Source of the DNA: Nannocystis sp.
GTDB taxonomy: Bacteria > Myxococcota_A > Polyangia > Nannocystales > Nannocystaceae
Direction: 5' to 3'
Assembly (NCBI GenBank): GCA_016712315.1
Contig: JADJRG010000031.1
Location: 1 to 64,000, forward strand
Length of the DNA: 64,000 nucleotides
The notes below the pieces were generated by a model that searched no databases, was not told the DNA's origin, and saw only the letters and a program-made list of their open reading frames with translations. Shown in pieces: positions 39,401 through 47,423 of the stretch; position 1 is the stretch's first letter, and each line of letters begins with the position of its first letter. The position numbers were made by a program, and so were the translations under genes.

Positions 39401-39526
39401 GGGGTGGCCGCGGGAGCGGCGGAAGGCGCGGAAGCGAGCGCGGCGGCGGTGACGCCGATCGGCGCGATCTTGCAACAGTACCCGGCGACGTTGATGGCGC
39501 TGGTGGCGCGTCTGAGCCGGGAGTAA
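36491..39526 (+). CDS. DUF5682-like large protein of the MoxR/vWA operon
   Basis: 1011 residues. The N-terminal domain has EIFPVKHHSPSSALHMLRRL and PRVIFMEGCEDLIAAMKGLE, the hallmark xVxHHSPxxA...VLVEGPxD pattern of DUF5682 proteins, then FVDRSVDHVFQWMPQ, an acidic insert (about 178-205) and AIYVCGAIHAVSPIEEF. The C-terminal two thirds are almost all helical (LRFLGVAVRPIMGERTLGHK; VLSRAFAALPDEVLVPWLPK), suggesting a scaffold. An ATG at 36491 follows GGAGGGCGTG; the GTG one codon earlier is an alternative. It starts 10 bp after the MoxR gene and ends the operon. Catalysis is not established; the paired His and Glu suggest an enzyme. Confidence 0.85.
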   Translation: MAKTLDAVVQDPTIARSMAGLREQIEAAAAAFSGDGAHLGALLQAMVDDVARASAEPVEIFPVKHHSPSSALHMLRRLQARPPRVIFMEGCEDLIAAMKGLEHCRFPVALQAFAPEAPEFPSDWTPLNLVAPLTEFSAEYQAIAFCMTHPETELVFVDRSVDHVFQWMPQKGPPPGVEAEESDEGEETGAAGEGEGEGEEGAGAGNTANLHGGAVGLQIGGMEPTFDEFLAVLLKNARVRHYSEWWTLYVEGPTLGADYATYRAVFFLVGSLLRRIGITERDRLEDAQRERYMWARIREGLRSRKIAPQDAIYVCGAIHAVSPIEEFGTLTAKEWTIPPRTKTQWLYGIVPSSYQAIEHQFGLPSGEIAIAQSMWEKGLKALDLRPLKVPSAEAAEKAEKKRAAAPAVKVRPKAVAQAAAPAPSAMSAGAGGGLGEFLTRPPEFVAADDEQLLRWCVDVVRLARKNNYLASTADTIAIYYTAGLLANLRDRPHPSPYDFQDAAITCLEKDRIPGKRSVLRICQILLGGDRLGRVGYESLPPLAQDVYDRLAILGLNLKSGRIERALMDIQGRPELLPASDLLWRLRFLGVAVRPIMGERTLGHKPKQESWDVEIGKQQWSLIQLGYEGLTVEQVLEKRLKVKAFGANARATTALAAAEESILYLKSGRLTRELGLRATELLRDEVGAADAPEIFQRVRALVHYYRTIGLPEWIKGFVSTGYRHYTTLLPGAFADRGTSPRQLAAMMAFIFTQEALAFSMGCERSQLLISIAQAEPEDPAKVALLWAAQWIVGQRSEEALRADFVHLMSNPLLLPAFPEYMGGFLLALEFTPRITRLAVEVLSRAFAALPDEVLVPWLPKLVVTLRPLGGLMQTLVKEAGLAFPRGLAGLPSWEFAWERALPPVAAPTPEAVTSAAKATRAALPELSERERGLLALLKAHPASLDALVQRLGVEALWPSEQVQGAGESAGEGVAAGAAEGAEASAAAVTPIGAILQQYPATLMALVARLSRE

Positions 39527-39531
39527 GCGGG

Positions 39532-39597
39532 GCGCGAAGGTTTTTTGGCGGGTTGATAAGAAACGCGAAGGTTTTTTTGCTCGCGCGAAGGTTTTTG
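39532..39597. repeat. Three direct copies of CGCGAAGGTTTTT
   Basis: CGCGAAGG followed by 5-7 T occurs at 39534, 39564 and 39584 in the 252-bp gap between convergent genes. The T runs are unusual in this GC-rich DNA. The spacing (30 and 20 bp) is not regular. It might be a terminator zone or binding-site cluster. The rest of the gap (39598-39778) shows nothing I can support. Confidence 0.7.
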
Positions 39598-39778
39598 ATG
39601 GCGTGATTTGCGCGTCTCCGGGGAGCGCGCGAGTGAAAAGTTGGTGGTTGGTAGGGAATGCGACGGGCTCGCGCTCGATATCCTGGCAGACGTGCTCCCG
39701 AGCTTGCCGCGGGAGCTTGAGGAGGGGCTGCAGCGCTCTCCGACCTCGGCGCCGCTGCGGCAGCTTTGGTGAAGGCGG

Positions 39779-41320
39779 TCAGCCCGCGCTCTCTAGGGCT
39801 TCGCGCGCGGACTCGGCGAGCCCGGGCCAGGGGGCGCGGGTGAGCTCTTCGAGCAGGGCGCGACCTTCGGGGGTCTGGGCGTGATCACGCGCGCCGCTGA
39901 GCACGCTCCAGGTGAGCGACTCATCTTGCTCTTGGGACAGTTTTTCGCGGTAGACCGCGATCAGCTCGGGGGCCGGGAGCAAGGAGCTGAGGCCGAAGAG
40001 GGCGTCGCGGCGGACCTTGGGATCAGGGTCGCTGTCGGCGGCCTTGCGGATCTGGGGGGCGATCTCGGGGCTCTCGCGCAGGTTGACGGCGTACCAGGCC
40101 ATCCGCGCGCGCACTTCAGGCGAGGGATCGGCGAGCAGCTTGGCGACGAGGAGCTGGAGCCGCGGTAGGTCGCCGCGGGGCAGCCACTGGAGATCCTCGC
40201 AGACCTTCATCCGAACGTCGGCGTGCGGGTTCTTGAGGGCGGCCTCGTAGACGCGGTGGGTGATCTCGCCGAGGCCGTTGTGATGGAGCAGGGCGACCGT
40301 GCCGACGCAGGCGGCCTGGACGAGCGGGCTGGGATCTTTGCTGAGCTGCTCCTCGACCCAGAGCATCTGCTTCTTGTTGTCGCGGAAGTCGCTCAGACCG
40401 CCGATGGCGGCGGCGCGCACCTCGGCGACGCTGTCGGCGGCGAGCGCTTGCAGGAGATCGAGCTTGCCGCGGAACTTGTCGGCGGCGGCGAAGCGGAGCT
40501 GGCTGGCGACTTGCTCGCGGATCTCAGGATCAGCGCTGGCGGCGAGCTTCTTGACGAGCGGGAGGCCGCCCTCCTCGGCGAACTTGCAGGCGGCGGTGAT
40601 CAGCTCGCGCATGAATTCGCGATCGAGGACGGGCTGGGCGAGCAGATCTTCGAGGAGCTTGATGTGCTCCTTGCGGGCGTAGCCGTCGAGCAGGTTGGCC
40701 CAGGCCTCGAGGGCTTGCCGGCGCACAGGGGCGGAGCCGCCGCGGATCGCTGCGGCGAGGATCGGCTCGGCGATCTGGAGGCGCTCGCGCTCGCTGTAAC
40801 ACTCGAGGTGAAACTGACGCAGGGCCTCGACGCGATCGTCGTCCTCCTCGCTCTCGAGGTCGGGGAAGCGCTGGCGGAGCTGCGCGAGCGAGAAGCCCGC
40901 GCCGGCGCTGGTGCTGCGGCCGACGACGGTGAGGGTGGCGTCCGCCGTGGGGTCCGCGACCTTGGGGATGTCAGCGGCCACCATGACCTTGTAGCTGACG
41001 CCGTCGCCGCTGATGGCGAGGCCGCTCGGGAGCTCGACGCGGAATTCGAAGCGCTCTTCCGCGTTCGCGGGCAGCTCGCGGCCCGCCGCCAAGACCTGCT
41101 CGAGGACGATCTTGGTGTCGATCTCAGGGAGCGAGGAGCCCTCCTTGCTCTTGACCAAGATGTAGGCGAGGCGGAGGTTGAGGGCGGTGAGCGTGAGCGG
41201 CTTCTTGCCGCCGTGGAGAACGACAGCGCCCGAGAGGATGCCGCCGAGGGGCACCTGGGTCGCGTCGAGGTTGAGTTGAAGGCTCGTGCCGCCGCCAAAG
41301 AGCTTGTTGAGCAGTCCCAT
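39779..41320 (-). CDS. Spo0M-like arrestin-fold protein with HEAT repeats
   Basis: ATG at 41320 gives MGLLNKLFGGGTSLQLNLDA. Residues 1-145 resemble Spo0M (sporulation-control) and arrestin-like beta-sandwich proteins: TQVPLGGILSGAVVLHGGKK, LTLTALNLRLAYILVKSKEG, RFEFRVELPSGLAISGDGVS. Residues about 180-513 are tandem HEAT-like helices (SDPEIREQVASQLRFAA-type units: ASADPEIREQVASQLRFAAA, DSVAEVRAAAIGGLSDF, NPHADVRMKVCEDLQWL, DPSPEVRARMAWYAVNL, DSDPDPKVRRDALFGLS). The fusion suggests a cytoplasmic adaptor that holds partners. A divergent lipoprotein gene starts 123 bp away. Frame extends upstream of 41320 but only with antisense sequence. Confidence 0.85.
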   Translation of the reverse strand: MGLLNKLFGGGTSLQLNLDATQVPLGGILSGAVVLHGGKKPLTLTALNLRLAYILVKSKEGSSLPEIDTKIVLEQVLAAGRELPANAEERFEFRVELPSGLAISGDGVSYKVMVAADIPKVADPTADATLTVVGRSTSAGAGFSLAQLRQRFPDLESEEDDDRVEALRQFHLECYSERERLQIAEPILAAAIRGGSAPVRRQALEAWANLLDGYARKEHIKLLEDLLAQPVLDREFMRELITAACKFAEEGGLPLVKKLAASADPEIREQVASQLRFAAADKFRGKLDLLQALAADSVAEVRAAAIGGLSDFRDNKKQMLWVEEQLSKDPSPLVQAACVGTVALLHHNGLGEITHRVYEAALKNPHADVRMKVCEDLQWLPRGDLPRLQLLVAKLLADPSPEVRARMAWYAVNLRESPEIAPQIRKAADSDPDPKVRRDALFGLSSLLPAPELIAVYREKLSQEQDESLTWSVLSGARDHAQTPEGRALLEELTRAPWPGLAESAREALESAG

Positions 41321-41443
41321 GCGGCGGCGAAGATAGCTCAGATCGGCGCGAGGAGGGCAGGATCGCGCTGCTGCTCGAGCCGCGGCGAGGATCTGGCCCG
41401 TGGGTGCGGTACAGTCGGGGGGGCCGTCGCCCCCACCCTCCCG

Positions 41444-43300
41444 ATGTACACCCTGAGCCGTATCCCCTCCGTCCTGTCGATCACCTGCCTCATGGCGCTG
41501 AGCAGCGCCTCGTGCACGAAGAAGGAGCCGGCCAAGGGCGAGGCCGCTGGTGAGGCCGCGCGTGAGGGGGCGATCGTCCGCGCGGGTGATGTGTCGCTGC
41601 CAGGGGGGCGCCTGCTGAAGCACGACGGGGCGGTGTTGGGGCACTTCGCGCTGCCGAACAGCTCGGCGATGCTGGGTAAGGTGCGCAGCCAATTGGTGAT
41701 CCCGCAGTACCAGGGGGTGGTCGATGAGGCCGCGCTGCGCTCGCTGGTCGGGATGTCGCTGGAGAAGCGCGGGCAGGTGGCGATGAACATCGATCTGGCG
41801 GCGCCGCTGGGCTGCGCGGTGGCCGACTATAAGGTCTATGACGTGCCGGTCGCCTGCGCGTTCGGCTATCGCGGCGGGGTGAAGCAGCTCCTCACAGATC
41901 TCGGCGAGACAGGCAAGCTCAGCGACGCTGGCGGGCACGTCGCGGCTTACAACGTGGAGGGCAAGGACGTGTTCATCGACACGCTGGGCGCGCACGTGGT
42001 GGTCTCGGCGCACCGCGAGCTGTTCGCGAAGACCAGCGGTTACTTGAGCGAGAACATCATCGGCCGCGCCGAGGCGATGGCCGGCGATGTCGAGGTGGTG
42101 GCGTTCGTGGGGCAGATCTGGGAGACGTATCGCAGCGACCTCGAGCCGCTGCTGAATATGGCGGCCGCCGCACAAGGGGCGCCGCCGCAGACCGGGAACC
42201 CCGAGCTAGACGCGGTGGCGCGGAAGTGGAGCGACTACACGGCGACCTCGACGAAGGAGAGCCTCAAGCGCTTCGGGCAGTACGAGCAGGCGACCTTCTA
42301 CGTGCAGCTCGGCGAGGTCGGAGTGGTTGTCGGCGGCTCGGTGATCCCGACGGAGGGCAGCGAGGCGGCGGCGGAGGCGGCTCAGTACGGGGGGCGGGCG
42401 ATCGACCCGGCGGTGATGCGCTCGTTGCCGGCGCGGCCGGTGATGTTGATGGGGGTGAACGCCGATCCGGCGGCGATCGACGCGCCGTCGACGCGAAAGC
42501 TGCTCGATATGTCGATCGAGATCTGGGCGAGCTTGACCGGGAAGACCGCGGCCGAGGGGCGGGCGGCGGTGGACAAGACGATCGCGGAGAACCGGGGGCT
42601 CTACGACGGACAAGGGGCGGCGGCGATCTTTCATCAAGAGGGCGCGCCGTTCGCTGCGGCGTTCACCCAGCGCTTGCTGCCGGGGTTGAGCGCGCGTGAG
42701 GGGTGGCAGGCTTGGTCGACGCGCTTCACCCCGGCGGAGGTGCTGGGCGAGAAGCTGAGCCGCTATGTCTCGTGGACGTTCACGCCGGAGGCGATGACGA
42801 TCGACGGGGTGCCGGTGGATCGGTGGGTGATCACTCCGAGCGACGAGGTTGTCCGCGAGTTCGAAGGGAAGCTCGGCGAGGAGGAGCGGGCGCAGATCGA
42901 GCGCTACTTCGGGCCGCTGCGGCTGACGATCGATCGGGCGGAGACGGGCGGCTCGGTGATGTTTACGGTCGCTCCGAAGGCGGAGGAGGCGGCGATGGCT
43001 CGGACGATCGCGGCGCGTAAGGGGCAAGGATCGCTGGCGGACGACGCGGGGCTGACGACGGCGCTGGCGCGCTCGCCGAAGGCGGCGACGGTGGTGGCCT
43101 TCGACCTCGGGGCGGGCGTGGAGTGGCTGCGCTCGTTCCCGCCGATCGCGGCGGAGCTGAAGAAGCTGCCCGGACCGCTCGGCAACGATCTGAGCGACAT
43201 CTATGTGAACAGCCACTACCTGAGCTCGGGCGCGGCCTCGGTCGAGTACGTGGTGTCGCAGCGGCTGATCGAGCAATTCAAGGCGATGGCGATGAAGTAG
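41444..43300 (+). CDS. Large hypothetical lipoprotein
   Basis: 618 residues with lipobox Cys24 (SVLSITCLMALSSASC). The rest is a globular alternating strand/helix protein with few Cys (SLVGMSLEKRGQVAMNIDLA; LGAHVVVSAHRELFAKTSGY; MRSLPARPVMLMGVNADPAA; YLSSGAASVEYVVSQRLI at the end). The layout, with a repeated approximately 200-residue region having strand-helix periodicity, resembles large exported lipoproteins of myxobacteria, but I recognise no family. ATG at 41444 is the only start giving a signal peptide. It is divergent from the Spo0M-HEAT gene and convergent with the next gene, 17 bp away. Confidence 0.8.
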   Translation: MYTLSRIPSVLSITCLMALSSASCTKKEPAKGEAAGEAAREGAIVRAGDVSLPGGRLLKHDGAVLGHFALPNSSAMLGKVRSQLVIPQYQGVVDEAALRSLVGMSLEKRGQVAMNIDLAAPLGCAVADYKVYDVPVACAFGYRGGVKQLLTDLGETGKLSDAGGHVAAYNVEGKDVFIDTLGAHVVVSAHRELFAKTSGYLSENIIGRAEAMAGDVEVVAFVGQIWETYRSDLEPLLNMAAAAQGAPPQTGNPELDAVARKWSDYTATSTKESLKRFGQYEQATFYVQLGEVGVVVGGSVIPTEGSEAAAEAAQYGGRAIDPAVMRSLPARPVMLMGVNADPAAIDAPSTRKLLDMSIEIWASLTGKTAAEGRAAVDKTIAENRGLYDGQGAAAIFHQEGAPFAAAFTQRLLPGLSAREGWQAWSTRFTPAEVLGEKLSRYVSWTFTPEAMTIDGVPVDRWVITPSDEVVREFEGKLGEEERAQIERYFGPLRLTIDRAETGGSVMFTVAPKAEEAAMARTIAARKGQGSLADDAGLTTALARSPKAATVVAFDLGAGVEWLRSFPPIAAELKKLPGPLGNDLSDIYVNSHYLSSGAASVEYVVSQRLIEQFKAMAMK

Positions 43301-43317
43301 CGCCGCTGTCCTTAGGG

Positions 43318-44142
43318 TCAGGGGAGCTGGACGCAGTAGAGGCGCAGCGAGCGGTCGCAGGTCGCGGCGCAGGCGTCGGCCCAGCCCATGCCAGCGACGC
43401 CGTAGTTGCCGGCGATGCCTGAGACGCCTTGGTCGCCGTTGGTGAAGTCGGCGCAGTTCGGCTCCGCCAACTCACCGAGGCCGGTGGAGCCGGTCCAGAC
43501 GAGGCCATCGCCGTCGTCGGGGCAGTTGTCGACGGTCGGCAGGACGGTGCCGTCGGGGCCGCGGTTGATCGGCTGGGCGCGGTTGTCGGTGAGCAGGCCC
43601 GCGCGGCCCTTCGCGATGAAGACCGGTTCAGGGCCAGGGAGGTAGTAGGGGAGGTCGTGCTCGGGGATCGCCTCGGCAGCGGGCCTGGCGACGGCGCTGA
43701 GGAGAGCGATGAAGGTGCCCGTGAGGCCGGCTTGCCGCGCCTCTCCTTGGCACTTCTCGTCTGCCTTCATGATGCCGCCGAGGTTGCCGTTGGCGCGGCC
43801 GCTGAGGAAGATGTAGAGGCGTGGCTCGAGGGTGCACGCCTCGCTGCAACGATCGCCAGGGATCTGGTTGCCGTCGTCGCACTCTTCCCCGGGGTCGAGC
43901 TCGCCGTCGCCGCAGATCGCGGGATCTGCTGTGGTAGAGGAGGCGGTGGTGGTGGTGGTGGTGGTGGTGGTGGTGGTGGTGGTGGTGGTGGTGGTGGTGG
44001 TGGTGGTGGTCGCGTCGGTGGTCGCGTCGGTGGTCGCGTCGGGCGTGCTTGTGTCGGTGACCGTGTTGGTGACGCCTGGGTCGACGAAGCAGGCGCTCAA
44101 GGCTGTACAGAAGGCCAGACTCCGCGGCGCCTGAGAGACCAT
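43318..44142 (-). CDS. Lipoprotein with poly-Thr stalk, DUF4215 repeat and DUF1554-like domain
   Basis: 274 residues: signal with a Cys near residue 18 (LAFCTALSAC), a linker with DATT repeats and about 23 consecutive Thr, one myxobacterial Cys-rich repeat (ICGDGELDPGEECDDGNQIP, GDRCSEAC), then a domain starting RLYIFLSGRANGNLGGIMKA, DEKCQGEARQAGLTGTFIAL, and ending DRSLRLYCVQLP. The latter matches the DUF1554/C-type-lectin-like pattern (VFVTSGxYxGNLGGLxGAD) of exported proteins. It is likely a surface protein held off the membrane by the Thr stalk. The Thr run is encoded by a pure ACC array. Confidence 0.8.
   Translation of the reverse strand: MVSQAPRSLAFCTALSACFVDPGVTNTVTDTSTPDATTDATTDATTTTTTTTTTTTTTTTTTTTTTASSTTADPAICGDGELDPGEECDDGNQIPGDRCSEACTLEPRLYIFLSGRANGNLGGIMKADEKCQGEARQAGLTGTFIALLSAVARPAAEAIPEHDLPYYLPGPEPVFIAKGRAGLLTDNRAQPINRGPDGTVLPTVDNCPDDGDGLVWTGSTGLGELAEPNCADFTNGDQGVSGIAGNYGVAGMGWADACAATCDRSLRLYCVQLP
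43945..44010. repeat. (GGT)22 / (ACC)22 microsatellite inside a lipoprotein gene
   Basis: Sixty-six bases of uninterrupted GGT on the plus strand (43945-44010) encode a polythreonine stalk in the minus-strand lipoprotein. The triplet unit keeps the frame, so copy-number change would alter stalk length and not switch the gene off. The flanks code for DATTDATT-type repeats. Confidence 0.95.
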
Positions 44143-44225
44143 CGGATCACTGCAACACAGCGGCCATGGCGGGGCAAGGGCGGCGGTCAGGGGAGAGCGG
44201 GCGGCGTCGCGCGTGAGTGAAGTGA

Positions 44226-44257
44226 GAGGGCGAGCAGCCTGGAGGCCGCTCGCCCTC
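44226..44257 (-). terminator. Hairpin terminator of the propeller lipoprotein gene
   Basis: A perfect 10-bp stem GAGGGCGAGC / GCTCGCCCTC lies 39 bp past the stop of the minus-strand gene. There is no pure T tract. Confidence 0.5.
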
Positions 44258-44296
44258 TTGGTGTCAGCGCCGCGCGTCGGCGCCCGGCGCAGGTGC

Positions 44297-45997
44297 TTAC
44301 TGCGCGATGACGCCGCGGACCTGGCCGCCGGTCATGTCGGAGTAGACGTAGTGCGAGCCGGCGACGTTGACGAGCTGGGCCCCCGGGACGTTCTTGTCGA
44401 CGATCTTCCAGACGCGGGTGCTCTGGTCGACCATCCAGACGTTGTTCTCGACGTCGACGCTGGGGCCGATCACGGTCGAGCACTGCGGCAGGTTGTGGTA
44501 GCCGATCAGCGTGCGGGTCTTGGCGTCGATCTGGACGACCCGGCACGGGCTATTCGAGGCGACCCAGACGTGGTCATCCTGGTCGACGGCGATGCCGCGG
44601 TGGCAGGCGTTGGTGACGCCGGGGATGGCGATCCACTGCTGGCTCTTGACGTCGAAGGTCGAGACCGGGCCGGAGCAGCCGGCCATCCAGGGGTTGCCCT
44701 GGTTGTCGACGGTGAAGCCGTACGACTGCACCCAGCTCGGGGCGGTCCAGCGATCGACGGTGATCGGGTCGAGGTCGGTGTTGACGCGCACGATCTCGCC
44801 GCGGAGCGCGGAGAACCAGGGGCGCTGCTGCGGGTCGAGGGCGCCGCCGTAGGGGGCGAAGGTGCCCTGGCCGACCCAGTTCTGCACGGCGACGGTCTGC
44901 TCGATGGTGCCGGTGAGGCCGTCGAGGCGGACGAAGTGCGCGGTGCGGTTGGCGAGGTTGGTGTGGTGGCCGACCCACACCTTGGGATCCTCGAAGGCGC
45001 AGACGTTGGGGTCGTCGTTCCAGGTGCCGACCGTCCAGGTGACGCCGCGGGGGCCACGCTCCCAGGTGCCGCCCCAGTTGGGGAGCACGAGGGTGTAGAT
45101 CATGCACTCGTCGGCGCCCCAGGCGAGCACGGTGTCCTTGTTCGGAGAGGTCTCGATGAGGCCGTTGTTGTTGCGATCGACGCAGTCCGAGAGGCGCGCG
45201 GCGAAGGCGGTGACGCGGCCGGTGCCGCGGTTGTTGACGATGACGAAGCGACCGTCGGCGGAGACGGCGGTGCGCGAGGGGCTGTCGGTGCCGCCAGCAG
45301 CGCCGGTGCGGTAGCGGGCGAGCTCGACGAGGGTGAGGGTGTCGATCTTGGAGACTTGGCCGCTGTCCTGGCTGGGGACCCAGATGTAGCTGTCCTCGAC
45401 CATGCCGCCGCCGCCCATCATGTCGCCGGGCTTGCACTTGTCGATGCACTTGCCGTCGCCGCAGTACTTCTCAGGGTCGCCGCAGTCCTCGTCGATCACG
45501 CACTCGGGAGGAGGCGGCTGGCACATCTCGTTGAGGCAGACGAAGTCGCCGGGGCAGTCCGAGTCTTGGAGGCACTCGGGCCCCATCGTGTCGACGCCGG
45601 TGTCGGTGGTGCCGGTGCTGGTGGTGCTGTCGGTGGTGTCGGTGCCGGCAGAGGTGGTGCTGTCGGTGCCGGCGGAGGTGGTGCCGTCGGTGACGGCGGT
45701 GGTGCTGCTGTCGGTGGTCGAGGTGGCGTCCGTCTCGCCGGTGGTCGGGCTGGTGGTGGCGGTGGTCGAGTCTGTCGCGGAGTTGGACTCCGAGCCCGAC
45801 GCGTCGGTGGCGCTGGTGGTGCTCGCGGTGCCGGTGCCGCCGGCGGTTGTTGTTGTTGTTGGTGTGGTGTCGGTCCCGGCGGTCGCGGTGTCGCTGTCAG
45901 AGTTGCTGGCAGCATCGTCGGAGCCGCAACCAATGATCAAAGCGCAAGCAAAAACGGGGAGGAGCACCTGTGAGGGAGTGAACTCGCGGTGGGCCAT
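44297..45997 (-). CDS. Beta-propeller (NHL/streptogramin-lyase-like) lipoprotein with Thr linker and Cys module
   Basis: ATG at 45997 gives MAHREFTPSQVLLPVFACAL and a lipobox Cys (IIGC). A Thr/Ser/Asp linker of about 110 residues follows, then a Cys-rich module (ECLQDSDCPGDFVCLNEMCQ; DCGDPEKYCGDGKCIDKCK). From about residue 195 the product has six to seven repeated blades with Y-WVPSQDSGQVSKIDTLT, FVIVNNRGTGRVTAFAARLS, YGGALDPQQRPWFSALRGEI, YGFTVDNQGNPWMAGCSGPV, GIAVDQDDHVWVASNSPCRV and a YVYSDMTG end. This is the intact paralogue of the truncated gene at 12243-13307. The role is probably binding or sensing at the cell surface. Confidence 0.85.
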   Translation of the reverse strand: MAHREFTPSQVLLPVFACALIIGCGSDDAASNSDSDTATAGTDTTPTTTTTAGGTGTASTTSATDASGSESNSATDSTTATTSPTTGETDATSTTDSSTTAVTDGTTSAGTDSTTSAGTDTTDSTTSTGTTDTGVDTMGPECLQDSDCPGDFVCLNEMCQPPPPECVIDEDCGDPEKYCGDGKCIDKCKPGDMMGGGGMVEDSYIWVPSQDSGQVSKIDTLTLVELARYRTGAAGGTDSPSRTAVSADGRFVIVNNRGTGRVTAFAARLSDCVDRNNNGLIETSPNKDTVLAWGADECMIYTLVLPNWGGTWERGPRGVTWTVGTWNDDPNVCAFEDPKVWVGHHTNLANRTAHFVRLDGLTGTIEQTVAVQNWVGQGTFAPYGGALDPQQRPWFSALRGEIVRVNTDLDPITVDRWTAPSWVQSYGFTVDNQGNPWMAGCSGPVSTFDVKSQQWIAIPGVTNACHRGIAVDQDDHVWVASNSPCRVVQIDAKTRTLIGYHNLPQCSTVIGPSVDVENNVWMVDQSTRVWKIVDKNVPGAQLVNVAGSHYVYSDMTGGQVRGVIAQ

Positions 45998-46193
45998 GAG
46001 GGTGAGCATGGGAGCGGCCCTCGGGCCGATAAAGGGGATCCACGCGGGCTGTCGCAGCTGCACCAGGTTTGGCGCGGATCTGGAGGTATGGACGTGATCG
46101 ATCCGCTCGCACCAGCGCGCCGCCGCGCTGGCGGAGCACACGCAGCTCGCCATCCGCAGAGCGCAGCGCGATGTCAGCGGCGCTCGCGGCCGC

Positions 46194-47414
46194 TCAGCCG
46201 GCGTAGAGGCGGAGGTCGCTGATCGCTTGGCCCATGAGGCGAAGCGCCTCGTGGTGATCAGGGTGGCGGATGATCGCGAAGCCGTCGCCGATCAGGGTGT
46301 TCCGCCAGTCGCGCCGCGGCTGGCCGACGGGCGTCAGCTCGAGGGCGACGAGGCCGCGGCCGCAGCGGCGGCGGAGCGCGTCGAGGCCGCGGATCGCGTT
46401 GACTCGACCGCGGCCGATCGCCCGCTTAAAGACGGCGGCGCAGTAGTAGCGGCGGTGCGGCGTCGCCTCGAAGCTGTGCCAACAGACAGCGCGCGCCCAC
46501 TCGCGGAAGATGTCGAGGTCGTTGGCGAAGTTCATCTGGTCGACGAGCTTGCCGCCGGGGGCGCGGGCGGCGATCTCGCCGAAGACGACCTCTCCGCTGG
46601 CCTTGCGGAACCACTCCATGTGGGTGAAGCCGGTCTCCATGCCGAGCGCCGTGAGCACGCGGCGGCCGAGCTCGATGCCGGCGTGGACCTCTGGGTGGGC
46701 GAAGGGGTCGCGCAGGGTGAGCTGGGCGGGGCTGACCCACTCTTGATGCCGGGCCTCCATCGGCTTGGGGTAGTACTGGGTGACGCTCTCGAAGGCCGGG
46801 TTGCCGCGGATCGTGACGGTGTCGTAGGTGTACTCTTCGCCGTCGATGTACTCCTCGAGGTTGGCCTCCTCGAGGTGGCCGATCTGGCGGAGCACGCCCT
46901 CCATGGCGGCCTGGCTGTCGACCCGGAAGGTGTCGGCCGAGCCGGCGCCGGCGATCGGCTTGATCACGACCGGGTAACCGATCGACTCGGCGGCCGCGAA
47001 GGCCTCGGGGGCGGTGCGGATCTTGGCGAAGTGAGGGACACGGATCCCGGCCTCGATGAGGCGGGTCTTCATGAGGGTCTTGTCGCGAAAGCCGAGCACG
47101 CGGTCGCGCGACATGCCCGGGACATCGAGCCGCTCGCGCAGCGCGGCGGCGAGGAGCACGCAGGGCTCCCACAAGCACTCGACGCGATCAGGCTGGAGGC
47201 GGGCGGCGAAGGGGAGGATCTGCGCGAGCGCGGCGGCCTCGTCGAAGAGGGTGTCGACGCGCAGATACCCGGAGATGTACTTGCGGACATGTCCCGGGAG
47301 CTGGGCCTCGGGCACGTCACCGACGGCGTAGACCTGGGCCCCCACCTCGGCGAGGCCGCGGGTGAAGCCCTGCATCTCTTCAGGGTAGTGGGGCGAGATG
47401 AAGAGGACCTTCAT
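46194..47414 (-). CDS. ATP-grasp ligase 1
   Basis: 406 residues. The preATP-grasp Rossmann domain (1-100) begins MKVLFISPHYPEEMQGFTRG. The ATP-grasp core has GFRDKTLMKTRLIEAGI (108-124), GYPVVIKPIAGAGSADTF (146-163, with the ATP-binding Lys152 in IKP and the Gly loop), EANLEEYIDGEEYTYDT (conserved Glu), GFTHMEWFRKASGEVVFGEI and ARAPGG (metal-binding Glu and Arg). It forms an amide or thioester-free peptide bond by an acyl-phosphate; substrate unknown. Paralogous to the gene directly upstream (47424) and to 52170. Same length, 9 bp gap from the previous gene, so both are co-transcribed. Confidence 0.88.
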   Translation of the reverse strand: MKVLFISPHYPEEMQGFTRGLAEVGAQVYAVGDVPEAQLPGHVRKYISGYLRVDTLFDEAAALAQILPFAARLQPDRVECLWEPCVLLAAALRERLDVPGMSRDRVLGFRDKTLMKTRLIEAGIRVPHFAKIRTAPEAFAAAESIGYPVVIKPIAGAGSADTFRVDSQAAMEGVLRQIGHLEEANLEEYIDGEEYTYDTVTIRGNPAFESVTQYYPKPMEARHQEWVSPAQLTLRDPFAHPEVHAGIELGRRVLTALGMETGFTHMEWFRKASGEVVFGEIAARAPGGKLVDQMNFANDLDIFREWARAVCWHSFEATPHRRYYCAAVFKRAIGRGRVNAIRGLDALRRRCGRGLVALELTPVGQPRRDWRNTLIGDGFAIIRHPDHHEALRLMGQAISDLRLYAG

Positions 47415-47423
47415 CGCCGTGCC

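Noticed and set aside
40223..41443. Upstream extension of the 618-residue lipoprotein
   Set aside because: It is antisense to the Spo0M-HEAT gene and would destroy the signal peptide starting at 41444.
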